Source of the DNA: Aurantiacibacter suaedae
GTDB lineage: Bacteria > Pseudomonadota > Alphaproteobacteria > Sphingomonadales > Sphingomonadaceae
Assembly: GCF_005434915.1 (NCBI RefSeq)
Contig: NZ_SKCG01000002.1
Coordinates: 558,948 to 622,947 of the forward strand
DNA length: 64,000 nucleotides
Direction of reading: 5' to 3'
Position 1 is the first letter of the stretch. Each line of letters begins with the position of its first letter. The notes under the pieces are model-generated. The model worked only from the letters and a program-made list of their open reading frames with translations, ran no database searches and was not told the DNA's origin. Made by a program: the position numbers and the translations under genes. This document shows, piece by piece, positions 24,392 through 33,424 of this stretch.

Positions 24392-25045
24392 ATGAGCATC
24401 TCGATTGGGCATGATGCGCAGGGTTCGGGTGACTACTTTGAGCCTGGCATCAGCGGGGCCGAAGCTTGGGCGGAAGATCGCGAAAAGGGCGTGGCTATCT
24501 TTCTTCGCCTCGGGGAAGGCGAACGTGTCGATCTAATTACCAAAATCCTCGACACTTGGCTCGACGAGGGCGATCTCAATAGGGCCATGGTGAGCGGCGC
24601 GCTGCGACACGCTTGGGATAGCGAGCCTTACGTTGGTGGGATCCGCGTCGGCTCCTATGTGACAAGCGCAGTGGCGAGACTTCGTGACGCCGACATGTTC
24701 AGCATGGACGAGTTCATCGAAGAATGGGGCGAATCCCTTATGTTGGAAACTGAGGAGCGGGAGCTGAAGTCAATGGAATTTCCGCTGACTGTTTATCGTG
24801 GTGGGAGGGGCGCAGTCGAGGAAGTCGCAACTGGCATCAGTTGGACTCTCAAGCCTGAGGTAGCGTCATTTTACGCAAACGAGTGGCCGCAACGTTGGGG
24901 CGACACTAGAGAGCCCGTGATTGTATCGGCCAAGGTCGGTGAGGGTGAGGTCTTGGCCTTCCTCAACGACCGCAGCGAGGCGGAGATATTGATCCCCTAC
25001 TCAGACCAGATCGATAGCGTTGGCCGCTTGAACGGCTCGCCGTGA
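24392..25045 (+). CDS. ADP-ribosyltransferase-fold-like protein
   Basis: A 217-aa protein from ATG 24392 (GGGGAG upstream; the frame is open to 24377). The C-terminal half shows the R-S-E order of ART-fold enzymes: 'LTVYRGGRG' (Arg), 'GISWTLKPEVASFYA' (S-W-T then alpha helix), and 'NDRSEAEILIP' (E-x-E-like). The N-terminal ~100 residues are helical and acidic, perhaps regulatory or an immunity/targeting part. Such proteins modify a host or phage target with ADP-ribose. It is the last island gene before the att site, the usual place for cargo. No antitoxin gene is adjacent, and the fold assignment needs structure comparison. Confidence 0.5.
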   Translation: MSISIGHDAQGSGDYFEPGISGAEAWAEDREKGVAIFLRLGEGERVDLITKILDTWLDEGDLNRAMVSGALRHAWDSEPYVGGIRVGSYVTSAVARLRDADMFSMDEFIEEWGESLMLETEERELKSMEFPLTVYRGGRGAVEEVATGISWTLKPEVASFYANEWPQRWGDTREPVIVSAKVGEGEVLAFLNDRSEAEILIPYSDQIDSVGRLNGSP

Positions 25046-25218
25046 CACTACTCAAATATTGAAGAAGGGCGTTGAAAAGCCTCTCGCCGGAGCTTTTCGA
25101 CGCAGCGATTCTCCGGCGAGTCTCCGTCGAAAGTAGCTGATATTCTCCTTTCGTTCAGCAATTGTTCTGCCAATTGTGATTATATAAACGTCGGTTTTCC
25201 GCCATTTATGGTATTAGG

Positions 25219-25270
25219 CGCTGCCCTCCGAAGGCAGAGGCCACAGGTTCGAATCCTGTCGGGTGCACCA
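25219..25270 (+). repeat. 3' tRNA-Arg(CCG) fragment, island attachment site
   Basis: The anticodon stem-loop (CTGCC-CTCCGAA-GGCAG, anticodon CCG at 25228-25230), the T-arm (ACAGG-TTCGAAT-CCTGT) and the 3' acceptor strand with CCA (25260-25270) are all present. The sequence just 5' of this cannot form a D-arm or the 5' acceptor strand. It is therefore the 3' half of a tRNA gene, as left when an island integrates at a tRNA-Arg target. The intact tRNA and the integrase should lie beyond the left end of the window. Confidence 0.8.
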
Positions 25271-25382
25271 GCTTTTCAATGACTTAGGCGGTTTTCGGGA
25301 AGTTCGTGCGGAACGCGTACGGAAATCTAAGGAGGGCTAACGGTTTCGGGTAGGCGTAGCTCTTGCGGCTCTGGCCACAGGT

Positions 25383-26548
25383 TTATCGCACAATTGGGTC
25401 AAGAACTAAGCCGCTGTGGCTACCGGTAAGTCGAGCGTGGAATTCGTACGCCTCGTTTTCGGTCAAGGAAGCGACGCAGTCAGCGGCAAGCCGTGCGGGA
25501 GGATCAGATGGATTGTCCTCCCAAATGTAGCGCATTCGCTTAGGGAGTAGTTTCGAGCTGCCGGATTTGCCTTCAGATAGGAAAATGCCAAAGAGCTCTT
25601 GGACAATACGCTTTTGACCATATTGCTGGGCATGGAGGGAGGGCAGGCTAATTATGTAGTGCCGTGCAAAGCGCTTTAACAGCTTCACCTCATCTGCCGC
25701 GGATGGCTCAATCGCTACGCTCTTTACGTTTCCTAGTGCGTTGCTGAGTGTCGCCGCACTCACATATTGACCTATAAGGGTCCAGCAGAAGTTCCGAAGC
25801 TGTCTACGCTGTTCTCGAGAGCCGTCGTACGCTTCGTTTGTCATGGCGGGAAACAGGACAATTTTTCTTCCCAATCGCCCCAGAGCGGCCTCCAGCCTCG
25901 CGGGCGCATCGTCCGGGCAATCGGGGTCCTTGGACCAGTCCTTGTGCGCACCAGAAAGCAGATCGTCCGCGTTCAACCTGAAGCAATTCTATCCCATGGA
26001 ATTACGCCAACACGGTGGAAATCTTCAAAGTCGTGAACAGAATAGGCAATGTCGTCAGCCCAATCCATTAGCTCGGCCTCAGCAGTCTTATGATCACCAG
26101 AGCAATGTTCTCTCGCCCACTCGAATGCGTCTCTCTCGGTCTGGTATGCTGACCACTTTTTGGCCTTCTTTCGATCCTTACGATCGCGGAGCCAAGGGTA
26201 CTTCAATGTAGCAGCAAGGGTTGCCCGTGTTAAACCAAGGCCTGGCGTTCCTCGGCCGTACCTGACCGCTAGTTTCGTCAGTATGCGAAAAGTTTGCGCG
26301 TTGCCCTCATAGCCATCGTCGGCTGGATCCGCGAGCTTTCCGCCTGCCAGTGTGGGATCGGATGCCAGTCGATCAAGTTCGCCTTCAGCAGCATGACCAA
26401 ACGGGGGATGTCCTAGGTCATGCGCAAGGCAGGCTGCTTCGACCACTTCGGGGTGAACGCCGTGTAAAGCAGCTAGCCCACTTTGCTTGTCGACGCAGTT
26501 CTCGGCGAGTCTTCGTCCGATCTGAGGGACTTTATAGGTATGTTGCTG
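25383..26548 (-). pseudogene. dGTPase-family (HD) gene, 5'-truncated and frameshifted
   Basis: Two abutting frames make one broken dNTP triphosphohydrolase. The first (26548 to 25973) has the HD-metal motifs: His in 'RQQHTYKVPQIGRRL', 'AHDLGHPPFGH', and 'LMDWADDIAYSVHDFED'. It stops at TGA 25973-25975. The second (25976 to 25383) continues in another frame with the helical C-terminal part and ends at 25383. The expected N-terminal ~50 residues (the 'RDRDRILYSSAFRRL' region) are missing, replaced at ~26548 by alcohol dehydrogenase sequence. A TTGA overlap could in theory allow re-initiation, but with the 5' loss the gene is probably dead. Confidence 0.75.
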
Positions 26549-26690
26549 TCGAGAATCGCTCGATTTCGCAGGCGACGGCAAGGTCAAGGCGACGATCTTC
26601 ACCGCTAGGCTGGAAGACATCAATTCGGTGTTCGAGAAGATGCGCAAGGGTCAAATCGAAGGACGCATGGTTCTCGACCTCGCGCAATAG
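26547..26690 (+). pseudogene. 3' fragment of a zinc-dependent alcohol dehydrogenase
   Basis: An open frame ending at TAG 26688-26690 reads 'ESLDFAGDGKVKATI', then 'LEDINSVFEKMRKGQIEGRMVLDLA', the C-terminal signature of AdhP-type zinc alcohol dehydrogenases. Nothing upstream continues the protein: the dGTPase-family remnant begins at the same point on the other strand. Only the last ~45 codons of a ~340-codon gene survive, marking a deletion or insertion junction at about 26548. Confidence 0.7.
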
Positions 26691-26732
26691 GCGCACGCCA
26701 AGTTCCTTCGCGCGGGGCCAAACCGCTTACAA

Positions 26733-26768
26733 GAAAAGGGGTGCCCAGCACATGTCGGACACCCCTTG
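26733..26768 (-). terminator. Rho-independent terminator of the first TonB receptor
   Basis: On the minus strand an 8-bp stem (AAGGGGTG / CACCCCTT) closes a loop of about 16 bases and is followed by TTTTCTT. It lies ~60 bases past the receptor stop codon. Confidence 0.7.
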
Positions 26769-26827
26769 CCGTTTCGGTAAGCCGATTTTCGAAGGGAGCT
26801 AGAAAGCCGACTTCCCGACCGGCAAAC

Positions 26828-29800
26828 CTAGAAGGTCATCTTCGCGCCGAGGTAGAAACGCCGTCCGATCAGATCGAAGAAATAGGGATTGATCGGATTG
26901 GAGCCGACCGCATTGGCGAGTCCGGTGCTCTCGGCATTATATTCCACCAGTGGCGGCTTCTGGTTGAAAAGGTTGTCCACGCCGAACCGCAGGGTAACGT
27001 TGTCGGTCGCCGCAAAGGTCGTGTTCAGGTTGAACAGGTTGTAGGCGGGCGATCCGACGAAGGGTGTGTTCGGGTTGAACGGAGCCGTGATCGACTTCGC
27101 GGCAGGCTGATGCTGCCATTGCAGTGACACCGTTGCCGGACCGATCGAATAGCCAAGCGTGTTCAGCATCTTCCAGCGGAAAGAGCCGGGGTTGAGCCCG
27201 TTCTCGGCCACGCCGGCGCTGCCCGAGGGGCCGAGCGTTCCGGCATATTCCACCAGTTCGCCTGCCGGCCCGACGCTTTCGGGAAGCGGCGACGACTTCA
27301 TCGTGATCAGGTAGTTGAACACCGAGGTGAGCGAGAGATCGCCTGGCCCGACCGGAGCGCGCCAGTTGAGCTGGACGTCGATCCCTTCGGTGCGGAAGCG
27401 CCCGTTGTTGAGGAAAGTCGTCTTCACGTTGCCCAGTGCGCCATCACCTGCCACGCGGCCGATCGCCTGGCAGAACGGATTTGCCGCTGCCGCCTGCGGG
27501 TTGGTCGCAATGTCCGGGTTGAACGTGGGATCGAAGCACGAACGCTGGGCCGAATCCAGCGTTTGCGGGCCAATCGCGTCGTCGACGGCGATGTTATAAT
27601 AGTCGATCGACAGCCGCAGGTTGCTGAGCGCTTCGCTGCCATAGAACGGCGAATCGATCACTGCGCCGATGGTCCAGGTCTTGGCCGTTTCAGGCTGGAC
27701 GTCGACATTGCCCACCAGCGTGGGGAAGGCGAATGCCGGGCCGAGCGCGTTGAAGAACTGCGGGTTCGAATAGAACGTATCCGCAGTGCCAGCGATCGAC
27801 TGGTCCATCAGGATTCGGCACACGGCCTCGACGTTGGCTGCATTGCTGTTGGTGTTCGGATTGGCCGAATATGACAGCGTGTTGTTGAGCCGGCAGACGT
27901 CGCCGCCGCCCGCTGCGGTGAAGGTCTGCTGCGGCGCGAGGAACAGTTCGGCAACGTTCGGAGCGCGCACTGCCTTGTTGAATCCGCCACGCAGACGCAG
28001 GAAGTCGGTCACCTGCCAGTCGGCCATGATCTTCCACGTCGTGTCGCTTCCGGTCGTGTTGTAATCCGAATGCCGCGCGCCGAGCGTCAGTTCGAAGCTC
28101 TCGATGGCAGGCAGGTCCGACAACAGCGGGATCAGCACCTCGCCGTAGATGTCGTGGACCTTGATGAAGCCCTCGGAATTTCCCGAAGGATAGATGCCGA
28201 CGGCCTGATCCTCGAACGAAACACCCTGTGATGTCAGGTTATCATTGATGAACTCGTAATCGTTCTCGCGATAGCTGGTGCCGAAAGCGGCGCGAACTTC
28301 GCCAGCCGGGAGCGAGAACAGCGGACCCTGCACGTTCGCCTCGGCTATGGTCTGCCGCATTGTCGCCTTGCTCTGCAAGTTGGCCGATATGGCCTGAATA
28401 CAGTCGTCTGAAATCTGCAAATCGAGATCGAAAGGATCGAGCCCGCTGGTGCAGCTCGCGCTCGCCGCGCCGAAGCCACCGAATGCCGGGTTCCCTTGCG
28501 CTGAGAAGCCTCGGCCCCAATCAGGGCTGGTCAGAACTGAGCGCAGACGCGATAGCGAAGCGATGCCGGTGATGACGGTCGATGTCTGCGATTCGCCGTG
28601 CTGCACGAAGGCTTCCCAGGTCCAGTCCGTCCCGGGAACGCTGCCTTCGAAGCCACCGGTCATATTGTAGGTCTGCACATCGGTGCTGGCCTCGCGGTTG
28701 GCATAATCGAGGTAATAGGTCAGCTGCCAGTTGCAGCTTGCGCCCGATCCCGGAGCGCCCGGCGTGGCACTCGGATCGCAGCCCAGCCCCTCCAGCGCGG
28801 CCTGCGAGGTGCCGACGGGAATGGTGCGGCTATCCAGGATGGTGCGCAGTTCCTCGGGCACCGGGTTAGAGGCCGGAACCAGTGCCGACCACCCGTTGAC
28901 CGAGGGCGAAGGCTGCTGAACCGTATCAGTCTGCACCGCCGTATAGTTCATCTGCGCGAAGGCGCCGATCCAGTCGTTGATCTCGTAATTCCCGCGCGCA
29001 TAGATGTTATAGCGCGTGAGCGGCAGCACGAGCAGGCTGTCCTGGAAGTTCTGGCCCAGCGAACCGTCGTTGAGCAGCTTGAACTTGGGATCGCTCAGAT
29101 CGCCCTTGAAGCGGAACGCCCCGCCCGGAGGGCTCTGGAAGAAGCCGGTGAAAGCCGTGCCATCGGGGTTGAAGTAGAGACGGCTGCCCGCCCCGACGTT
29201 GCCCGCTCCGAACAGGTTGTCATAGGATTCCTGCGAAGGGTTGACGCCGCCAAGCGGCTGGAAGCCCGAGAAGTCGGGGAAGAACTCGGTCCCGACGAAG
29301 CGCGGATCGTTCCAGGCATCGATCTGGTAGTCGCGGTCGCGCGCATAGGCGGATTCGCGGGTGTTGGTCGAAAAGCCGATCGTGACATTGCCGCGTCCGT
29401 CGGAGAAGTTCGTGCCCATCAGGCCGCTGATCGTATATTCGAACGCGTCGCCTTCCTGCGAAATGCCTGCGGAGGCATCGAGTTCAAGACCTTCAAAATC
29501 CTTCTTCAGAATGAAGTTCACGACACCTCCGATGGCGTCGGCACCGTAGGTGGCCGAAGCGCCGCCGGTGATGATCTCCACGCGTTCGATGGCAGCGGAG
29601 GGGATCGTGTTGATGTCGACCACGCCCAGCGCATTGGCGGGCGTTGCGCGGCGACCGTCGACCAGCACCAGATTGCGGTTCGTACCCAGCCCGCGCAGCG
29701 AGACGGTGGCCGCACCCGGCGTGCTGGTGGCCGTGGGCTGAACGTCGCCGCCCAGCGATGGCGTCTGCACCGGCGTAAAGGCTGGCAATTTGTTGAGGCT

Positions 29801-30049
29801 GGTCTCGATCGCGGCGGTGGAGCTGTTTTCAAACAGGTCCTCACCTGCCGTCACGATCGGGCTGCTGGCCTCGAAGTCGCGCCGCTGAATGCGCGAGCCG
29901 GTTACGACGATGCGGGTATCATCGCCGCCCTGTGCCGCCTCTTCGCCCGGGACCTGCTGCGCGTGAACGCCCTGCGCACCTGCAAAAAGGTAGATCGCAC
30001 TGGTGCAGCCCAGTGCGGCACGGACACATCTCGAGTGTCGTGAACTCAT
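26828..30049 (-). CDS. TonB-dependent receptor, 1073 aa
   Basis: A large outer-membrane transporter. Residues 1-30 are a signal peptide (cleavage near HAQQ). The plug domain (~45-190) begins with the TonB-box-like 'RIVVTGSRIQRRDF' and includes 'VSLRGLG', 'LVLVDGRR' and 'SATYGADAIGGVVNFILKK'. The remainder is a 22-strand barrel ending in 'DLIGRRFYLGAKMTF' with the terminal Phe needed for assembly. The length is at the upper end, as in Sphingomonadales/Caulobacter catabolic receptors. GGGAGG precedes the ATG. It lies downstream of an aldehyde dehydrogenase and an importer on the same strand, so it probably brings the cluster's substrate across the outer membrane. Confidence 0.9.
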   Translation of the reverse strand: MSSRHSRCVRAALGCTSAIYLFAGAQGVHAQQVPGEEAAQGGDDTRIVVTGSRIQRRDFEASSPIVTAGEDLFENSSTAAIETSLNKLPAFTPVQTPSLGGDVQPTATSTPGAATVSLRGLGTNRNLVLVDGRRATPANALGVVDINTIPSAAIERVEIITGGASATYGADAIGGVVNFILKKDFEGLELDASAGISQEGDAFEYTISGLMGTNFSDGRGNVTIGFSTNTRESAYARDRDYQIDAWNDPRFVGTEFFPDFSGFQPLGGVNPSQESYDNLFGAGNVGAGSRLYFNPDGTAFTGFFQSPPGGAFRFKGDLSDPKFKLLNDGSLGQNFQDSLLVLPLTRYNIYARGNYEINDWIGAFAQMNYTAVQTDTVQQPSPSVNGWSALVPASNPVPEELRTILDSRTIPVGTSQAALEGLGCDPSATPGAPGSGASCNWQLTYYLDYANREASTDVQTYNMTGGFEGSVPGTDWTWEAFVQHGESQTSTVITGIASLSRLRSVLTSPDWGRGFSAQGNPAFGGFGAASASCTSGLDPFDLDLQISDDCIQAISANLQSKATMRQTIAEANVQGPLFSLPAGEVRAAFGTSYRENDYEFINDNLTSQGVSFEDQAVGIYPSGNSEGFIKVHDIYGEVLIPLLSDLPAIESFELTLGARHSDYNTTGSDTTWKIMADWQVTDFLRLRGGFNKAVRAPNVAELFLAPQQTFTAAGGGDVCRLNNTLSYSANPNTNSNAANVEAVCRILMDQSIAGTADTFYSNPQFFNALGPAFAFPTLVGNVDVQPETAKTWTIGAVIDSPFYGSEALSNLRLSIDYYNIAVDDAIGPQTLDSAQRSCFDPTFNPDIATNPQAAAANPFCQAIGRVAGDGALGNVKTTFLNNGRFRTEGIDVQLNWRAPVGPGDLSLTSVFNYLITMKSSPLPESVGPAGELVEYAGTLGPSGSAGVAENGLNPGSFRWKMLNTLGYSIGPATVSLQWQHQPAAKSITAPFNPNTPFVGSPAYNLFNLNTTFAATDNVTLRFGVDNLFNQKPPLVEYNAESTGLANAVGSNPINPYFFDLIGRRFYLGAKMTF

Positions 30050-30170
30050 AGCATACCTCCCATGTCGGCCACCCGTCTTCGTGGCGGGCTATCCTCTGTT
30101 TCGGAGCCTCGCGCTCCGAACATGCAGGCTAAGTCGGACAAGTTGGAATGTAAACTAGAATTAGAAGGCT

Positions 30171-30183
30171 AATACTTAGTATT
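30171..30183. promoter_or_regulatory. Palindrome upstream of the first TonB receptor
   Basis: AATACT-T-AGTATT, perfect 6-base arms, lies 121 bases upstream of the receptor start in an A+T-rich stretch. It may be an operator. It differs from the 14-bp motif found before the importer and GMC genes. Confidence 0.3.
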
Positions 30184-30327
30184 GTGATAAAAAGCCCAAC
30201 AATAAGTTGAAATATGAACATGACGAACGGGTGGGTTCCGCAGATGCGGCTTCTCGTGCCTGCTTTTGTCCGTCATCGGACCTTGCTTCCTGAACGCCGA
30301 TCCATCGCCTGCGCGCAGGGTTGCCTA

Positions 30328-31785
30328 TCAGGGCGCCCCGTCGAGCAGGATGCTCTTCGTCTCGACGTAGGGGAGCAATCCTTCGGCCCCGCCCTCGCGG
30401 CCAATGCCGGACTGCTTGAAACCGCCGAAAGGCATCCCGGGCTGTGTCCGCATCCCGTTCTGCGCAATCGTGCCGGTTCGCACGCGCCGCGCGATGGCGA
30501 AGGCGGCTTTCGGATCCTTGGTCAGGACCGAGCCGTGCAGGCCATAGTCGCTTTCATTGGCGATGCGGATCGCATCGTCATCGTCCTTGGCCGGGATCAG
30601 GCACAACACGGGGCCGAAGATCTCTTCCTGCGCAATGCGAGAGGTGTTGTCGACATTGGCAAACAGCGTGGGCTCGATGAAATAGCCCTTGTTGAGATGG
30701 GCCGGACGCTGGCCGCCGGTCACCAGATCGGCGCTCTTGCGACCTTCCTCGATATAGCTTTCGACGCGCTCGAGCTGGCGCTTCATAGCCAGCGGGCCGA
30801 GCTGCACGCCTTCATCGCGGCTGTGCCCGATGGTCACGCCCTGCATGACCTTGGCGATGGCCTCGGCGATCTCATCGTGGCGCGTCTCGGGCACGATGGC
30901 GCGCGTGAGCATGGCGCAGATCTGGCCCGAAAGCATGGTGATCGTATTGCCCAGCAGCTTCGCGGCTTCCTCGGTGGGATAGTCGTCGCGGATGATCGCC
31001 GCCGACTTTCCGCCCAGTTCGAGCGAATAGCGCGCGATGCGCGCGCCGCAGACCTGTGCGATACGCTTGCCGACCGCGGTGGAGCCGGTGAAGCTGACCT
31101 TGTCGATAGCCGGATTGGTGATGAGCTGGTCGGCCACCTCGCGATCGGCGGGCACGAGGTTGATCACGCCCGGCGGGAAGCCGACCTTCTCCGCCTCCTC
31201 GGCGATGATATAGGCCTCCAGCGGCGTTTCGGGCGCCGGTTTCATCACCAAGGTGCAGCCTGCCACCAGCGAATAGGCGAGCTTGGTCGCCATGATCATG
31301 TAGGGCGAATTCCAAGGCGCAATGGCGGCGACGACGCCTACCGGCTCACGCACGATGAAGGCGGTGTCTACCGTCGTGCCGGCGACTTCCTCCACCCAGG
31401 CAAAGCTCTCCCCGAGCGCGGCAATATCGGCGATGTGGCGATGGCCGCTGGCGACAACGCCCTTGGCCATGCCGGGCAGGCCGCCGATCTGTGCGATCCA
31501 CGCCGCTTCCAGTTCACCCGCGCGCGCCTCCAGCCGCTTGCCCAGTTCAGCCAGCATCGCGCCGCGCCTGGCCGGGTCGGTGCGGGGCCATTCGCCGTGA
31601 TCGAAGGCGTGGCGTGCTGCGGCAACCGCCGTGTCCATGTCGGCGGCCGAGGCTTGCGCAACGCGGGCCACCACCTCTTCGGTGTTCGGGCTGACCACCG
31701 CGATCTCGCCGCCGCTCGGCGCGACCCACTCGCCGTTGATGAACAGCGATGCGGTGTGGGTGATTTTGACGCCTTCGGGGCTCAT
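30328..31785 (-). CDS. NAD(P)-dependent aldehyde dehydrogenase
   Basis: A 485-aa enzyme of the ALDH superfamily, from ATG 31785 (GGAGAG upstream; the frame extends to 31905 but reads as junk). It shows 'APWNSPYMIMATKLAYSLVAGCTLVMKPAPETPL' (Asn and Lys of the active and cofactor sites), 'SFTGSTAVGK' of the NAD-binding loop, Glu in 'LELGGKSA', catalytic Cys in 'SGQICAM', and 'EIFGPVL'. The length is typical. It converts an aldehyde to an acid. A plausible substrate is the product of the divergent GMC alcohol dehydrogenase at 34156. The upstream neighbour is an AAHS-type importer. Confidence 0.92.
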   Translation of the reverse strand: MSPEGVKITHTASLFINGEWVAPSGGEIAVVSPNTEEVVARVAQASAADMDTAVAAARHAFDHGEWPRTDPARRGAMLAELGKRLEARAGELEAAWIAQIGGLPGMAKGVVASGHRHIADIAALGESFAWVEEVAGTTVDTAFIVREPVGVVAAIAPWNSPYMIMATKLAYSLVAGCTLVMKPAPETPLEAYIIAEEAEKVGFPPGVINLVPADREVADQLITNPAIDKVSFTGSTAVGKRIAQVCGARIARYSLELGGKSAAIIRDDYPTEEAAKLLGNTITMLSGQICAMLTRAIVPETRHDEIAEAIAKVMQGVTIGHSRDEGVQLGPLAMKRQLERVESYIEEGRKSADLVTGGQRPAHLNKGYFIEPTLFANVDNTSRIAQEEIFGPVLCLIPAKDDDDAIRIANESDYGLHGSVLTKDPKAAFAIARRVRTGTIAQNGMRTQPGMPFGGFKQSGIGREGGAEGLLPYVETKSILLDGAP

Positions 31786-31819
31786 TGCGTTACTCTCCGT
31801 TGATGTGGCGATGGCGTCG

Positions 31820-33205
31820 TCACTCTGCCGGGACGAGCGCACCCTCCATGGTTTCCAGATTGCTGGACGGGTTTTGCGCGCGCCGTTTGGCGGCCATGAT
31901 CGCAAACATGGCGGCGATCACGATGGCAGGCATCAGCGCGAGCAGGGCATAACTGCGAACGATCGGAATCTCGCTGGCCAGCATCCAGCCGCCGAAGATC
32001 GGGCCGAGCACTCCGCCCAGCTTGCCCACCGAGTTGGCCCAGCCCGAGCCACTGGCGCGGATCTGCGTGGGATAGAGTGGGGCGATTATGCTGAGCACCG
32101 CAAAGGTCATGCCGCCGATGAGTGCGAGCGTCACCATGGCCAGAACGAGCACCGCATCCTGTGACAGCGGGACAAGCCCCAGCACGAGCAGGATCGGCAC
32201 CAGCAGGGACGGATAGAACAGCACCGTCACATAGCCGAACCGGTCGGTAAAGCGCATGATCGCGAGCCCCGCGACCGATCCCATCACGCCGCCAAAAGCC
32301 GTAGCCATGGCGGCTGTCGTGCGGTCGAAGCCAAGCTCTTCCAGAATGATCGGCCCCCAGCCGTTCACGTAGTAAACTGCAATGATGGCCGCAGTATAGG
32401 CGAGCCAGATGAGCGGCGTGGCATAGCGCAGCCAACCCGCGAAAAGATCGCTGAACCGGGTCTTGCGGACAGAGATTTCTGGCTCGTCACCCAACACGAA
32501 ATCGGCTGATTGCGAAATGCGCGAGGTGTCCTGCCCCAGCAGGCCGAGAATGGCGCGCACGCGCGGCTTGCGGTCTCCGCGCAGGACGAGCCAGCGAATG
32601 CTCTCGGGCAGGGTTGCGACCAGCAGCATCGCTGCTGCAAGCGAGCCAAGCCCGCCGAAAATGAACAGCCCGCGCCAGCCGAAATGCGGTTCGAGGAAGA
32701 CGGTGATCGGCCCGGCTCCGCTGGTGCCGACGCTGTAGCCGACCATGATCACGGTCACCACGGTGGCGCGAAGCCGTTTGGGCACATACTCGCTGTTGAG
32801 CGCCCAGGCGATCGGGACAACCGCACCGATCGCAATGCCATCGAGGAAGCGGATCGCCACCAGCCATTCGTATGAGGGCGCAAAGCCCATCGCCAGCGTG
32901 AGCAGCCCGAAAGCGAATGAGCACCCCAGCAAAACCGGTCGCCGGCCGACCTTGTCGCTGAGGGATGAGAACACGATGGCCCCGATGACGGTGCCCAGCA
33001 GGCCCGCTGACAGGATGTTGGCAAGCTGGTTCGGCCCCAGTCCCATGTCATCGCGCATGTAGGGTGCGGCGAAGGCTGCGATGGAGAGATCGAAGCCGTC
33101 GAAGACGGTGAGAATCCAGGAGGCCGCGATCAGCTTGTAGTTGAAGAGGTTGAGGCGGCGGTTCTCGACCACTTGCGAGACGTCGATGGCGGGCGCGGTG
33201 CTCAT
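31820..33205 (-). CDS. MFS transporter, aromatic-acid:H+ symporter (AAHS)-like
   Basis: A 461-aa inner-membrane protein with 12 predicted helices. 'FDGFDLSIAAFAAPYM' in helix 1 is the AAHS signature (DGFD), and 'SDKVGRRPVLL' is the MFS loop-2/3 motif. The long central loop (~215-260) and second half are normal. It should import an acidic aromatic or similar organic compound. It precedes the aldehyde dehydrogenase on the minus strand with a 34-base gap. A 14-bp palindrome at 33349-33362 lies 144 bases upstream of its start. Confidence 0.88.
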   Translation of the reverse strand: MSTAPAIDVSQVVENRRLNLFNYKLIAASWILTVFDGFDLSIAAFAAPYMRDDMGLGPNQLANILSAGLLGTVIGAIVFSSLSDKVGRRPVLLGCSFAFGLLTLAMGFAPSYEWLVAIRFLDGIAIGAVVPIAWALNSEYVPKRLRATVVTVIMVGYSVGTSGAGPITVFLEPHFGWRGLFIFGGLGSLAAAMLLVATLPESIRWLVLRGDRKPRVRAILGLLGQDTSRISQSADFVLGDEPEISVRKTRFSDLFAGWLRYATPLIWLAYTAAIIAVYYVNGWGPIILEELGFDRTTAAMATAFGGVMGSVAGLAIMRFTDRFGYVTVLFYPSLLVPILLVLGLVPLSQDAVLVLAMVTLALIGGMTFAVLSIIAPLYPTQIRASGSGWANSVGKLGGVLGPIFGGWMLASEIPIVRSYALLALMPAIVIAAMFAIMAAKRRAQNPSSNLETMEGALVPAE

Positions 33206-33348
33206 TTGCCTGCTGCCCGGCTTGCGTGCTCGCAGGAGCTGCGCCCCCGCACGAAACGGCTTTCCAACATCGCGAACTCTCCCGGCTGCGCGATCCGGCC
33301 TAGCGGCCGGAAATGGCGATCACTGTTGTGATTCAGCGGGAACGATAT

Positions 33349-33362
33349 GTGTAAATATAAAC
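33349..33362. promoter_or_regulatory. Candidate MarR operator before the MFS gene
   Basis: GTGTAAATATAAAC is a near-palindrome whose complement reads GTTTATATTTACAC. A second copy of the same form (GTTTATAGTTAAAC) lies at 34048-34061 before the GMC gene, 11 of 14 positions identical. The two flank the MarR gene at 33425-33982. Confidence 0.5.
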
Positions 33363-33424
33363 AAGGTCAATGCGGATAGATGGACACAATTGTCCTTTTT
33401 CGGGCGGGAGCGACCTGTGTTCGC

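Noticed and set aside
28598-30043. 481-codon plus-strand frame opposite the first TonB receptor.
   Set aside because: It is an antisense shadow; the receptor on the minus strand has all expected plug and barrel features.
30214-31803. 529-codon plus-strand frame opposite the aldehyde dehydrogenase.
   Set aside because: It is antisense to a clear enzyme gene; no recognisable domain or ribosome site.
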